NCBI RefSeq assembly: GCF_007362775.1
Contig: NZ_CP041692.1
Coordinates: forward strand, 2,356,001-2,420,000
Direction: 5' to 3'
DNA: 64,000 bases
Source of the DNA: Microlunatus elymi
GTDB lineage: Bacteria; Actinomycetota; Actinomycetes; Propionibacteriales; Propionibacteriaceae
The notes under the pieces are model-generated. The model saw nothing but the letters and a program-made list of their open reading frames with translations. It searched no databases and was not told the origin of the DNA. The position numbers and the translations under genes are program-made. Each line of letters opens with the position of its first letter. Position 1 is the stretch's first letter. Of the stretch, positions 45,600 through 54,995 are shown in pieces.

Positions 45600-45704
45600 C
45601 AGAGATCCGATGATTGTCAAATTCGAGCGGCGGGTTTGCCGTCTCTTGGGGGCAACCTGGGCTAATGCCCGGCCAAAGATCGGAGCAGTACGTCGCGTAC
45701 GGGT

Positions 45705-45763
45705 GCGACTCACGGCCGAGCGCCGGCGACTCACGGCCGAGCAATGGCGGCTCACGGCCGGGC
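45705..45763. repeat. Three copies of a 17-bp motif at 21-bp period
   Basis: GCGACTCACGGCCGAGC occurs at 45705 and 45726, and a variant GCGGCTCACGGCCGGGC at 45747, in the 45603-45958 spacer. A long-range complement CCGGCGTG (45843-45850) / CACGCCGG (45881-45888) lies further on. No gene is seen. Confidence 0.55.
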
Positions 45764-45958
45764 GGCGGCTCAGTTCGCGTCCTGTCCGGGTGATCTGGCA
45801 GAATGTGGGGCGCGTCTGCGCGCGCTCGGTGCCCTCTCATCACCGGCGTGTGCCGTCCACCGACTCTCCGCCCGGTGCCCCACGCCGGAGCTGGTGATTC
45901 ACCCGTTCTCCGGCCGGGCCGTTCCCGGTCGGCTTCCAAACAGGAGTAACCACCCACC

Positions 45959-46417
45959 GTGGCTGTCAAGATTCGTCTGAAGCGTCTGGGCAAGATCCGG
46001 ACGCCGCATTACCGCATCGTCGTCGCCGATTCCCGGACCAAGCGGGACGGGCGTGCGATCGAGGAGATCGGTCAGTACCACCCGAAGAACGATCCGTCGA
46101 TCATCAAGGTCGACTCCGAGCGTGCGCAGTACTGGCTGTCCGTTGGCGCCCAGCCGACCGAGGCCGTCGTCGCGCTGCTGAAGCGGACCGGTGACTGGCA
46201 GAAGTTCTCCGGCGACACCAGCCCGTCCGGCATCGATCCGCAGCCGGAGAAGAAGGACAAGCTGGCCGCCTTCAACGCCGCGCTGGCCGAGAAGGGCAGC
46301 GAGCCGGTCTCCAAGGCGATCACCGAGGACAAGAAGTCCGACGCCGCCGACGCAAAGGCCGAGGACGCGGCCGCCGCCGATTCCTCCGCCGAGGCCGACG
46401 CCGGCAGCGAGTCCTGA
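45959..46417 (+). CDS. rpsP: 30S ribosomal protein S16
   Basis: The 152-residue protein carries the S16 core ([54 protein letters not shown]) in its first about 85 residues. An alanine/aspartate-rich tail of about 60 residues follows, an extension typical of actinobacterial S16. GTG 45959 follows GGAG at a longer than usual distance. It opens the operon rpsP-khpA-rimM-trmD. Confidence 0.95.
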   Translation: MAVKIRLKRLGKIRTPHYRIVVADSRTKRDGRAIEEIGQYHPKNDPSIIKVDSERAQYWLSVGAQPTEAVVALLKRTGDWQKFSGDTSPSGIDPQPEKKDKLAAFNAALAEKGSEPVSKAITEDKKSDAADAKAEDAAAADSSAEADAGSES

Positions 46418-46419
46418 TC

Positions 46420-46695
46420 ATGCTCGCCGACGCACTCGATCATCTGGTTCGCGGCATCGTCAGCAACCCCGACGATGTGCAGGTCCGGGACAAGGACCTG
46501 CGTCGCGGCCGCCTGCTCGAGGTCCGAGTGCACCCGTCCGACATCGGCAAGGTGATCGGCCGGAACGGGCGGACGGCGTCCGCGCTGCGGACCGTGATCG
46601 GCGCGCTGGCCGGACGCGAGCAGGTGCGGGTCGACTTCGTCGATCTCGAGCACCGTGGCGGCGGCCGGAGCGGCCGTTCGCGGGCGCGTCGCTGA
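46420..46695 (+). CDS. khpA: KH-domain RNA-binding protein KhpA
   Basis: The 91-residue protein has one KH domain with the G47-R-N-G50 loop in IGKVIGRNGRTASALR. KhpA forms RNA-binding dimers with KhpB and affects cell division in Firmicutes. It starts 2 nt after the rpsP stop, the usual position between S16 and RimM. The Arg/Gly-rich C-terminus (HRGGGRSGRSRARR) is an addition. Confidence 0.93.
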   Translation: MLADALDHLVRGIVSNPDDVQVRDKDLRRGRLLEVRVHPSDIGKVIGRNGRTASALRTVIGALAGREQVRVDFVDLEHRGGGRSGRSRARR

Positions 46696-46718
46696 CCAGA
46701 GCAACACCGAACGCAGGC

Positions 46719-47321
46719 ATGGACCTCACCGAGATCGTCGTGGGCGTGATCACTCGCGCCCACGGCGTACGCGGTGAGGTCGCTGTGTCTCTGCGTACCG
46801 ACGAACCGGAACGGCGTTTCGCCGTCGGGCAGGTGCTGCGCGCCGAGCCCGGCAGCGGTCGAACCGGAGGAGCGCCCGGCAACTTCACGCCCAACACCTT
46901 CACGCCCAACACCTTCACGGTGGTGCGGACCCGCGACCATCAGGGACGCTGGCTGGTCACGTTCGCCGAACTGACCGACCGCAACGCGGCCGAGGCCGCC
47001 CGCGGCATCCGGCTGGTTGCCGACGTCCCCGCCGACGAGCGCCCGGCCGACGACGAGGAGTACTACGACCGCCAGCTGGTCGGGCTGTCGGTCCGGCTGC
47101 AGGGGGTCGACGGACCCATCGGCACGGTGAAGTCCGTACTGCACCTGCCCGCCCAGGACGTACTGGAGATCCGTACCGATCACGGCATCCGGATGGTCCC
47201 GTTCGTCTCCGAACTGGTGCCCGAGATTGATCTTGAAACAGGCCGGGTGCTGGTCGCCGATGTGGCCGGGCTGCTCGATGATGATCTTGACGAGGCGGAC
47301 GATCAGGAGCAGCAACGATGA
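46719..47321 (+). CDS. rimM: Ribosome maturation factor RimM
   Basis: The 200-residue protein assists 30S maturation by binding S19. The N-terminal beta-barrel ([17 protein letters not shown]) and the PRC-barrel half ([41 protein letters not shown]) are present. Residues 56-67 contain a tandem duplication, FTPNT twice, encoded by a 15-bp DNA repeat. The stop overlaps trmD (ATGA). Confidence 0.95.
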   Translation: MDLTEIVVGVITRAHGVRGEVAVSLRTDEPERRFAVGQVLRAEPGSGRTGGAPGNFTPNTFTPNTFTVVRTRDHQGRWLVTFAELTDRNAAEAARGIRLVADVPADERPADDEEYYDRQLVGLSVRLQGVDGPIGTVKSVLHLPAQDVLEIRTDHGIRMVPFVSELVPEIDLETGRVLVADVAGLLDDDLDEADDQEQQR

Positions 47322-48499
47322 AGATCGACGTCGTCTCGATCTTCCCTGACTACCTGCAACCGCTGCGACTTTCCCTTGTGGGCAAGGCGATCGAGAACGG
47401 CATCGTCGATCTCGACGTTCATGATCTCCGCCACTGGACGCATGATCGACATCGCACCGTCGACGACACTCCGTACGGTGGTGGCGCCGGGATGGTGATG
47501 AGACCCGAGCCGTGGGGCGAGGCGCTGGACGACCTCGCACCCGAGACCGGAGCCGGGACGCCGCGATTGTTGATCATGACCCCGGCCGGCCGGCCGTTCA
47601 GCCAGGCGATGGCCGAGGAACTCGCCGGTGAAGATCATCTGATCTTCGCCTGCGGCCGCTACGAGGGCGTCGACGCCCGGGTCGGCGTCGACGCGGGCAA
47701 GAGGATGCGTACCGACGAGATCAGCATCGGTGACTACGTCCTGAACGGTGGCGAGGTGGCCAGCCTGGTGATCATCGAAGCGGTGGTCCGGCTGCTGCCC
47801 GGAGTGATCGGCAATCCGGAGTCGCTGACCGAGGAGTCGCACGCCACCGGCCAGGATCATCTGCTCGAATACCCGATCTACACCAAGCCGCCGACCTGGC
47901 GCGGCCTGGACGTGCCCGAGATCCTGTTCTCCGGCCACCACGCCAAGATCGCCGACTGGCGACGCCAACGCGCCGAGGAGTTGACCCGGGAACGACGGCC
48001 CGACCTGCTGCCACCGGTCCCGGCCGCGAGCACGATCACCATCGAGCGCGCCACCGCCGCCGACGCCGGCCAGATCCTCACCGTGCAGCGCGCCGCATTC
48101 GTGTCCGAGGCGCTGGTCAACCAGACCCTGGCGCTGCCGGCGTTCACCCAGAGCGTCGAGGAACTGACCGAGAGCATGAGCCGCGCGGTGGTGCTGGTGG
48201 CCCGCCAGGACGCCCGGGTGATCGGCTCGGTGCTCGGCCGACCGGATGAGGACGGCAATTGGTACATCGGCCGGCTGGTGGTGGCTCCGGACCGGCAGGG
48301 CGAGGGCATCGGCAGCAGGCTGCTGCGGGAGGTCGAGGCGGCCGCGCCGTCCGGCAGCGCCCGGTTCCGCCTGGTGACCGGAGCGGCCGGCCCGAACATC
48401 GCGTTCTACGGCCGGCACGGCTATCACGTCGCCGCCCACGGCACCCATGAAGGTTCGCCGATCGTGCAGCTGGAGAAGGAGTTGGTGTCCGCCGGATAG
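47318..48499 (+). CDS. trmD: tRNA (guanine37-N1)-methyltransferase TrmD fused to a GNAT domain
   Basis: The 393-residue protein is longer than normal TrmD (about 240). Residues 1-235 contain the knotted SPOUT methyltransferase: [26 protein letters not shown] and [14 protein letters not shown], which form the trefoil-knot SAM site, so m1G37 activity is expected. From about residue 240 a GNAT acetyltransferase follows ([44 protein letters not shown]). The frame is continuous across the junction with no stop or frameshift. The acetyltransferase substrate is unknown. Confidence 0.93.
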   Translation: MKIDVVSIFPDYLQPLRLSLVGKAIENGIVDLDVHDLRHWTHDRHRTVDDTPYGGGAGMVMRPEPWGEALDDLAPETGAGTPRLLIMTPAGRPFSQAMAEELAGEDHLIFACGRYEGVDARVGVDAGKRMRTDEISIGDYVLNGGEVASLVIIEAVVRLLPGVIGNPESLTEESHATGQDHLLEYPIYTKPPTWRGLDVPEILFSGHHAKIADWRRQRAEELTRERRPDLLPPVPAASTITIERATAADAGQILTVQRAAFVSEALVNQTLALPAFTQSVEELTESMSRAVVLVARQDARVIGSVLGRPDEDGNWYIGRLVVAPDRQGEGIGSRLLREVEAAAPSGSARFRLVTGAAGPNIAFYGRHGYHVAAHGTHEGSPIVQLEKELVSAG

Positions 48500-48500
48500 G

Positions 48501-48530
48501 TTGATCCTCGGAATCGACCAGGAGGATCAA
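48501..48530 (+). promoter_or_regulatory. Inverted repeat that can sequester the ribosome binding site
   Basis: TTGATCCTC (48501-48509) and GAGGATCAA (48522-48530) are perfectly complementary with a 12-nt loop. The right arm includes the ribosome binding site GGAGG and the first base of the ATG. TAGGTT (48497-48502), overlapping the trmD stop, could be a -10 box. Confidence 0.55.
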
Positions 48531-49516
48531 TGGCGGACATCTTGTTCATCGGCGGGACCGGCATCATCAGTGCGGCCGCCGTGCGGCGCGCTTTCGGGGT
48601 CGGGCACAACGTCACCGTGCTGAATCGGGGACAGTCCTCGATCCGGCCGCTGCCGGACCAGGTCGAGCAGGTGCAGGCCGACATCCGCGAGCCGGACACC
48701 GTACGGGAGGCGCTCGGCGACCGCAGCTTCGACACCGTACTGGACTTCGTCGCGTTCGTCCCCGAGCACGTCGACACCGACGCGGAGCTCTTCGCCGGAC
48801 GCGCCGGGCAGTACGTCTTCATCAGCTCCGCCTCGGCCTATCAGACCCCGCCCGGACCGATGCCGGTGACCGAGCAGATGCCGCTGGACAACCCGTTCTG
48901 GCAGTACTCGCGGGACAAGATCGCTTGTGAGCAAAGGATCCGAGCGTTCGACGGTCTGGACTGGACGATTGTCCGCCCGTCGCACACGTACGACCGGACG
49001 GCGTTGCCGATCGAGGGCCGGTGGACAGCGATCGACCGGATGCGGCGTGGCCTGCCCGTCGTCGTCCACGGCGACGGCACCTCACTGTGGACGATCACCC
49101 ACACCGACGACTTCGCCGTCGGCCTGGTCGGCCTGCTGGGCAACTCGGGCGCGCTCGGGCAGGCGATCCACATCACCAACGAGTGGCCGATCGCCTGGAA
49201 CGAGATCTACACCCAGCTGGCGCGGGCGGCCGGTGTCGCCGAGCCCGAGCTGGTCCACGTCGCCTCCCAGACGATCGCAGCGGTGCATCCCGACTGGGGC
49301 CCGGGACTGGTCGGCGACAAGGCCCACACGATGATCTTCGACAACAGCCTGCTCCGCTCGCTGGTGCCCGAGTACGCGCCCAGGATCAACTTCGCCGAGG
49401 GCGCGGCCGAAATCATCGACTGGTACGACGCCGACCCGGCCCGGCGCCAGGTCGATCCCGAGATCGACGCCGTGATCGACAAACTCTGCGCCATCCCTGA
49501 CTCCTTCATCGGCTGA
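48530..49516 (+). CDS. NAD-dependent epimerase/dehydratase-like protein
   Basis: The 328-residue protein has an N-terminal Rossmann motif FIGGTGIISAAAVRRA and the extended-SDR body: FISSASAY, WQYSRDKIACEQ (YxxxK variant), WTIVRPSHTY. It resembles plant CSP41-like or isoflavone-reductase-like atypical SDRs rather than sugar epimerases with full catalytic sets. Start ATG 48530 follows GGAGG. Substrate is unknown. Confidence 0.85.
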   Translation: MADILFIGGTGIISAAAVRRAFGVGHNVTVLNRGQSSIRPLPDQVEQVQADIREPDTVREALGDRSFDTVLDFVAFVPEHVDTDAELFAGRAGQYVFISSASAYQTPPGPMPVTEQMPLDNPFWQYSRDKIACEQRIRAFDGLDWTIVRPSHTYDRTALPIEGRWTAIDRMRRGLPVVVHGDGTSLWTITHTDDFAVGLVGLLGNSGALGQAIHITNEWPIAWNEIYTQLARAAGVAEPELVHVASQTIAAVHPDWGPGLVGDKAHTMIFDNSLLRSLVPEYAPRINFAEGAAEIIDWYDADPARRQVDPEIDAVIDKLCAIPDSFIG

Positions 49517-49539
49517 CACGGCCGCGCACGCCGTGTCAG
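49513..49539 (+). terminator. Hairpin overlapping the epimerase stop
   Basis: CTGACACGGC (49513-49522) and GCCGTGTCAG (49530-49539) form a perfect 10-bp stem around CGCGCAC. The stem contains the TGA stop. No T tract follows, so termination is likely but not certain. Confidence 0.6.
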
Positions 49540-49623
49540 TGTCGTGTGCGGGCCGTGCCAGCGCGACCGAGCATCCTCATCGTGTCGGACCGAACAGGTC
49601 CGGCTCCGACATGAGGAGTAAGC

Positions 49624-50580
49624 ATGAGCGCAATCATCGAGGCCTCCGGACTACGGAAGCGCTTCGGCACCACCCAGGCCCTGGACGGCGTCGACCTGTC
49701 CGCCGAACAGGGCAGCGTGCTCGGTGTCCTCGGCCCGAACGGCGCCGGCAAGACGACCGCGGTCCGGATCCTGGCCACCCTGCTGCAGCCCGACCAGGGC
49801 ACCGCCCGGATCGACGGGTACGACGTCGTCAACCAACCGCAGAAGGTCCGCGAGGCGGTCGGCCTGACCGGTCAGTACGCCTCTGTGGACGAGGATCTGA
49901 CCGGCACCGAGAACCTGGTGATGATCGGTCAGCTGCTCAACCTGAGCGGTTTCCAGGCGCGGGCTCGGGCCAAGGAACTGCTGAGCTGGTTCGATCTCAG
50001 CGAGGCCGCCGGCAAACCGGCGAAGAAGTACTCCGGCGGCATGCGTCGCCGTCTCGATCTTGCCGCCAGCCTGGTCGGCCGGCCGGCGGTGATCTTCCTG
50101 GATGAACCGACCACCGGTCTCGATCCGGCCAAGCGGGAGGACATGTGGGACGTCATCCGCGACCTGGTCTCGGAAGGTTCGACGGTGCTGCTGACCACGC
50201 AGTACCTGGACGAGGCCGACGCGCTGGCCGACCGGATCTCGGTCATCGATCAGGGCCGAGTGATCGCCAACGACACCGCCGACGGTCTGAAGCGGGTGAT
50301 CGGCGGACACCGGATCAAGGTCCGGCCGTCGGATGCCGACCAGCTCGGCGCCGTACGGGAGTTGCTGGGTCGGATCGGCACCGGCGAGGTCGAAGTGACC
50401 GGACGGAACACGCTGACCGTACCGGTTGCCGACGAGTCGCTGCTGCCGGTCGTGGTCAGTCAACTGGCCGATCGCCGGATCGGCGTCACCGAACTTTCGC
50501 TGCACCTGCCGACGCTGGACGAGGTCTTCCTCACCCTGACCGGCAAGAAGGCAACCGACGATGAGGAGGAAGCAGCATGA
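49624..50580 (+). CDS. ABC transporter ATP-binding protein (DrrA-like)
   Basis: The 318-residue ATPase has Walker A GPNGAGKTT, Q-loop TGQYASVDEDLTGTENL, signature YSGGMRRRLDLAASL and Walker B VIFLDEPTTGLDP, followed by a C-terminal domain ending in LDEVFLTLTG, the DrrA type. DrrA/DrrB systems export antibiotics such as daunorubicin or complex lipids. It overlaps the permease gene by 4 nt. ATG 49624 follows GAGGAG. Confidence 0.92.
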   Translation: MSAIIEASGLRKRFGTTQALDGVDLSAEQGSVLGVLGPNGAGKTTAVRILATLLQPDQGTARIDGYDVVNQPQKVREAVGLTGQYASVDEDLTGTENLVMIGQLLNLSGFQARARAKELLSWFDLSEAAGKPAKKYSGGMRRRLDLAASLVGRPAVIFLDEPTTGLDPAKREDMWDVIRDLVSEGSTVLLTTQYLDEADALADRISVIDQGRVIANDTADGLKRVIGGHRIKVRPSDADQLGAVRELLGRIGTGEVEVTGRNTLTVPVADESLLPVVVSQLADRRIGVTELSLHLPTLDEVFLTLTGKKATDDEEEAA

Positions 50581-51410
50581 GCACCATCACCGCCACCCGA
50601 CCGAACCCCACCGACCAGCAACTGGAACCGGTCCGGGAACGATCCGCGATCGTCAGGTACCTGACACATTGTCTGGTGCTGGCCAAACGCAGCTTGATCA
50701 AGACCATGCGGACACCGGAGGCGCTGGTCGACGTGACCATCCAGCCGGTGATCTTCCTCGGCCTGTTCACCTACATCTTCGGCGGCGCGATCGCCGGCGG
50801 CTCGCAGAGTGACTATCTGCAGTTCCTGCTGCCCGGCATCCTCGGCCAGACCATCGCGATGGCCGGGATCAGCCTGGGATCGAATCTGAACAGCGACATC
50901 GAGAAGGGCGTCTTCGACCGCTTCCGGGCGTTGCCGATCGGCCGGGCGGTGCCGCTGGTCGGCGCGGTGATGGCCGACGTGGTCCGCTATCTGATCTTGG
51001 TCCTGGTGACCGTCGGGGTCGGTACGATCATGGGATTTCGCTTCCAGGGAAGCGTTGCCGGGGCCATCGGCGGGATTGCGCTGGCGATCGGCTTCGCCCT
51101 CTGCTTCGTCTGGGTGTCGGTGTTCATCGGGATGAAGGCCCGTACCTCGGGCGCTGTCACCGGCCTGAGCATGTTGATCGTGATGCCGCTGAGCTTCGGC
51201 AGCAACGTGTTCGTCCCGACCGGCACCATGCCCGGCTGGCTGCAGACCTTCGTCAAGGTCAACCCGATGACCCATCTGGTGTCGGCAATGCGGGAGCTGT
51301 TCACCGGCCAACCCTGGACCACCGACGTGCTTTGGACGCTGGCCTGGATGGCGCTGCTGCTGATCGTCTTCGTCCCGCTGGCCGTGCGCGCCTACCGGCG
51401 CCGGGTCTAG
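50577..51410 (+). CDS. ABC transporter permease (DrrB-like, ABC-2)
   Basis: The 277-residue membrane protein has six segments typical of ABC-2 permeases, with FLLPGILGQTIAMAG, DRFRALPIGRAVPLVGAVMAD and PTGTMPGWLQTFVKVNPMTH. It starts inside the ATPase stop. Its TAG stop overlaps the stop of the convergent regulator gene in a shared CTAG (51407-51410). Exported substrate unknown; the large regulator next door could be connected. Confidence 0.92.
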   Translation: MSTITATRPNPTDQQLEPVRERSAIVRYLTHCLVLAKRSLIKTMRTPEALVDVTIQPVIFLGLFTYIFGGAIAGGSQSDYLQFLLPGILGQTIAMAGISLGSNLNSDIEKGVFDRFRALPIGRAVPLVGAVMADVVRYLILVLVTVGVGTIMGFRFQGSVAGAIGGIALAIGFALCFVWVSVFIGMKARTSGAVTGLSMLIVMPLSFGSNVFVPTGTMPGWLQTFVKVNPMTHLVSAMRELFTGQPWTTDVLWTLAWMALLLIVFVPLAVRAYRRRV

Positions 51411-54400
51411 ACGAGTCGAAGGTCCTGGAGTCCGAGCTCGGTGATCAAACCGTCCGGCTCCAGGGCCTTCATCGCGTCCGGCCGAGCCAGCCGCTTGCCC
51501 GACTCGAAGTGTTCGCGGAAGGTCGCGTCGTCCAACAGGGGATTGATCACCCGCAGGACGTTGGCCCGGCGGCCCTGCTGAAAGTTGTCGACGCCGATGA
51601 AGCCCGCGCCGATTCCGAGCAGGTACGCCGCCCGCTCGGGCCGGCCCGCCGTTGCGGCCAGATCCGCCAGCACCGTACTGAATTCGCTGATCAGCGGGAT
51701 GTCCTGGGTGATCATGGTGGCGCGGAACCCGGACCGGATGTCCGCGACGGCCTGGGCGAGGTGACGAAGTCCGTCCTCGGTCCCGGTGCCGGCCAGCCTG
51801 GCCGCGCCGCACTCGGCCACGGCGATCGCACCGGTGCAGATCGCGGTGCGATGGCTGGCGAACCGGTTCGGATGATCATCATCGGCGATCTTGGCGCGCA
51901 GTTCGGCGGCCAACGCCAGCGCTCCGTCATGATCATCTTCCTGCCAGCGCAACTCCACCTCGACGGCGTCGGCGAACAGCCGCCGCTCCACCTCCATGGC
52001 GGAATGACCGGCCTCTCGCAAGGCGTCCAGATGCCGTCGCGCACTCGCGAGGTCCGAAGTCTGCATCGCCAACGCTGCCAGCCGCAGGTGGATGATCAAG
52101 GTGTCACCGTCGGCGCCCATCAGCGGCGACAGCACGAGAGCTTTCTCCAGCAGTTCGATCGCCTCCGGTATGTCACCGCGCAGGGTGAGGACCTGCGCTC
52201 GGAAGTTCATCGTCGACGACAATCCCCAGCGGTCACCGCAGACCTCGAACTCCTCCGCGGCCCGGGCCGAGTAGCGATCCATCGCGGGCAGGTCGCCGGC
52301 GTTCTCGGCGATGCTGGCCACGATCATGAAGACCAGGCCGCGCACCCACGGATCGCCCGACTGCTCGGCATCACGTACGAGGCCGGTCACCAACTCGCCG
52401 GAGACCAGCGGCGGAGCCGGCCACGGATGTCCGCCGTCGGTGCCATCCTCGAGTTGCTCGGAACCCTCGGCGAGATTCAGATAGACCGGCAGCATCAACC
52501 GGAGCGCATTCAGACTGGCGAACGGCGGTTCCGGGCTGCTCTCGAGTCGCGGCATGATGTCGGCGACCTTGCTCCGCAGCTGTGTCCATTTGACGTCCGG
52601 TGAGCCGGTGGCGTTCGCCAGCGCAGCGGCCAAACGACCGTAATCCAGCAGCGAGTCCGGTTGATCATCACCGGGCTCGCGCTCCATCGCCGCGATCGAC
52701 TGCTCCAGCCAGTAGCCCAGCTCGTTCTCATGATCACGCACCTGGAACAACCACAACATCGCCAAGATCATCAACAGTCCGTCCCGGGCTCGCTGATTGT
52801 CCAGCAGGTAACGGACTGCGGCGAAGATGTTGTCCCGCTCCAGGTCCAGCGTCCTGCGCGCTTCCAGCTGACGGCGGTCCCGCAACGCCGGCTCGAGCTG
52901 CTGGACAAGCTCAAGAAAGTAGTCGGCCAGCCGGTCCCGGGTCGCCAACAGTCCGCCCGTCTCGGTCAGCCGCTCGATCCCGTACTCGCGAATGGTCTCC
53001 AGCATCCGGTAACGGACCGGACTGGTCGCGGAGCGCTGCAGCAGTGACTTGTCGCTGAGCGTGATCAACAACTCGCTGATCGACGATGCCGGAAGTTGAT
53101 CATCGGCACAGATCGCGGTGGCGGTGTCGATGCCAACCCCGGCAGGGAAAACGGCCAGCCGCATGGCGAGCAGACGTTCGGCTTCGGTGAGCAGGTCCCA
53201 GCTCCACTCGACCACCGCGCGCAGTGTGCGGTGGCGCGGCAGGCTGGTCCGGCTGCCGCCGGTGAGCAGCCGGAATCGGTCCGACAGCAGCCGGGCGATG
53301 TCGGCCACCGGCAGGGCGCGCAGCCGGGCGGCGGCCAGTTCGATCGCCAGTGGCAGCCCGTCCAACCGACGCACGATCTCCAACACCGGCGACAGCGTCT
53401 GCTCGCCCAGCCGGAAGCCGGGATCGATCGCGGTGGCCCGATCCAGCCAGAGTCGTACGGCGGCGAAGTCGGCGGCCCGGTCCAACGGGCAGTCCAGCGG
53501 CGGCAGATTCAGCGGCGGCAGCCCGCACAGCACCTCGCCGGTGATCGCCAGCGGCTCTCGGCTCGTCGCCAGCACTCGCAGGTTCGGCACTTGGGCGAGC
53601 ACGTCCTCGGCGAACTTGGCCGCACCGTCGATCAGATGCTCGCAGTTGTCCAGCACCAGCAGGCAGGGTTGCTGGCGCAGCTGGTCGAGCAACCGCTCGG
53701 TCTCGTCGACCGACACCGCCCGTTCGTTGCGCTCCAGCAGCCGCGGATCCATCAGCCCGAGCGCGCCCAGCACGGCTCCGGGGATGTTCTCGCCGGCGCC
53801 GACCGGGGCCAGCTCGACCAGCCAGGCCGGGTGCCCGGTCCGGGCCAGCCAGCGAGTCGCCGCCTCGGTCGCGGTCCGAGTCTTGCCCGCGCCGCCCGGC
53901 CCGACCACGGTGACCAGCCGGCTGCTCGCCAGGCTCTGCGCCAGCAGCGCCATCTCCGCCTCCCGGCCGACGAAGCTGGTCAGCCCCGGCCGCAGATTGG
54001 TACGAGGTCCGGCGGCTGCCCCGGCCGGTGTCGTGGCCGGCTGCAACTCCCCGCGCAGCAGCGCCAGGTGCAACTCCTGCAACTCGGGGCCGGGGTCGCT
54101 GCCGAACTGCTCGGCCAGGTAGTTGCGGCAGCGTTCGTAGGCGGCCAGTGCCTCGCTGGTCCGCCCGGCAGCGGCCAGTGCACGCAGCTGCTGGGCGGCG
54201 AATCCCTCGCGCAGCGGATGCGCGCGGACCAGCTGCTCCAGCTCGGTGATCAGCTCCGTCGCACGGCCGAGGCCGAGCAGGATGTCGATCCGGGTACCGA
54301 ACAGGTCAAGCTGCTGATTGCGGTAGGCCGTCGCCACCGGCACCGCGTACTCGGCGTTGCCGGCATCGGCCAGCGGATCGCCCCGCCACAGCACCAACGC

Positions 54401-54775
54401 GTCGGTGCAGGCCGCCAGAGCCTCATCCAGACGCCCCTCCCGATGCAGCCGACGTGCCTGGTCGGCGAGCTGCTCGAAGCGGCGCAGATCGACCGCGTCC
54501 CGCTCGACCTGAAGCCGATAGCCGATCGGCTCGGCCCGGACGAGGTCGCCGTCACCGAGCGCGCGCCGCAGCCGGGACACCAACGACTGCAGGGCGTTCG
54601 CGGCGTCGGCCGGCGGTTCCTCGCCCCAGACCGCGTCGACCAGTTCGGCGGACGGGACCGGCTTGGGCGCATCAACGGCCAGCCGGACCAGCAGTGACCG
54701 CAACCGCGACCCGGTCACCGCGATCGGTCGGCCGGCCACGGTGATCTCGAGCGAGCCGAGGAGCGCGATCTGCAT
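51407..54775 (-). CDS. AfsR/SARP-type regulator with BTAD, NB-ARC-like ATPase and repeat domains
   Basis: The 1122-residue protein starts at ATG 54775 (MQIALLGSLEITVAG). Domains: OmpR-type DNA binding with the BTAD helical domain (to about 255), a STAND ATPase with Walker A GPGGAGKT at about 292-299 and LLVLDNCEH, a winged-helix region, and a helical TPR-like C-terminal third. Such regulators control secondary metabolism and exporters in actinomycetes. Adjacent exporter and divergent kinase are candidates for targets. ATG 54784 is an alternative start. Confidence 0.92.
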   Translation of the reverse strand: MQIALLGSLEITVAGRPIAVTGSRLRSLLVRLAVDAPKPVPSAELVDAVWGEEPPADAANALQSLVSRLRRALGDGDLVRAEPIGYRLQVERDAVDLRRFEQLADQARRLHREGRLDEALAACTDALVLWRGDPLADAGNAEYAVPVATAYRNQQLDLFGTRIDILLGLGRATELITELEQLVRAHPLREGFAAQQLRALAAAGRTSEALAAYERCRNYLAEQFGSDPGPELQELHLALLRGELQPATTPAGAAAGPRTNLRPGLTSFVGREAEMALLAQSLASSRLVTVVGPGGAGKTRTATEAATRWLARTGHPAWLVELAPVGAGENIPGAVLGALGLMDPRLLERNERAVSVDETERLLDQLRQQPCLLVLDNCEHLIDGAAKFAEDVLAQVPNLRVLATSREPLAITGEVLCGLPPLNLPPLDCPLDRAADFAAVRLWLDRATAIDPGFRLGEQTLSPVLEIVRRLDGLPLAIELAAARLRALPVADIARLLSDRFRLLTGGSRTSLPRHRTLRAVVEWSWDLLTEAERLLAMRLAVFPAGVGIDTATAICADDQLPASSISELLITLSDKSLLQRSATSPVRYRMLETIREYGIERLTETGGLLATRDRLADYFLELVQQLEPALRDRRQLEARRTLDLERDNIFAAVRYLLDNQRARDGLLMILAMLWLFQVRDHENELGYWLEQSIAAMEREPGDDQPDSLLDYGRLAAALANATGSPDVKWTQLRSKVADIMPRLESSPEPPFASLNALRLMLPVYLNLAEGSEQLEDGTDGGHPWPAPPLVSGELVTGLVRDAEQSGDPWVRGLVFMIVASIAENAGDLPAMDRYSARAAEEFEVCGDRWGLSSTMNFRAQVLTLRGDIPEAIELLEKALVLSPLMGADGDTLIIHLRLAALAMQTSDLASARRHLDALREAGHSAMEVERRLFADAVEVELRWQEDDHDGALALAAELRAKIADDDHPNRFASHRTAICTGAIAVAECGAARLAGTGTEDGLRHLAQAVADIRSGFRATMITQDIPLISEFSTVLADLAATAGRPERAAYLLGIGAGFIGVDNFQQGRRANVLRVINPLLDDATFREHFESGKRLARPDAMKALEPDGLITELGLQDLRLV

Positions 54776-54800
54776 GGGCACCATCTTCGCCGACCGGGGT

Positions 54801-54900
54801 GTTCCCGCGCAGGTCGGGCGCTCCCGCGCAGCCGCGGCGCTCCCGCGCAAGTTCGTACGTAGTTCGTACGTCCGCGGCTGCGCCAACGGTGCGCGGGAAC
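54801..54900. promoter_or_regulatory. Repeated TCCCGCGCA boxes in a divergent promoter
   Basis: TCCCGCGCA occurs at 54803, 54822 and 54841 (period 19), and its complement TGCGCGGGA at 54890-54898; GTTCCCGCGCA (54801-54811) and TGCGCGGGAAC (54890-54900) form an 11-bp long-range inverted repeat. GTTCGTACGT occurs twice in between. The boxes lie between the BTAD regulator and the histidine kinase and may bind one of the regulators encoded here. Confidence 0.55.
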
Positions 54901-54995
54901 GTTCGCGGCTGCGACGGATTCATCCGAACGCTCCTAAACTCGCCTCGGTGGGACGAGGGACCTCGGGCGCAGAGCCGGGGCCCGAAGGAGACGGC

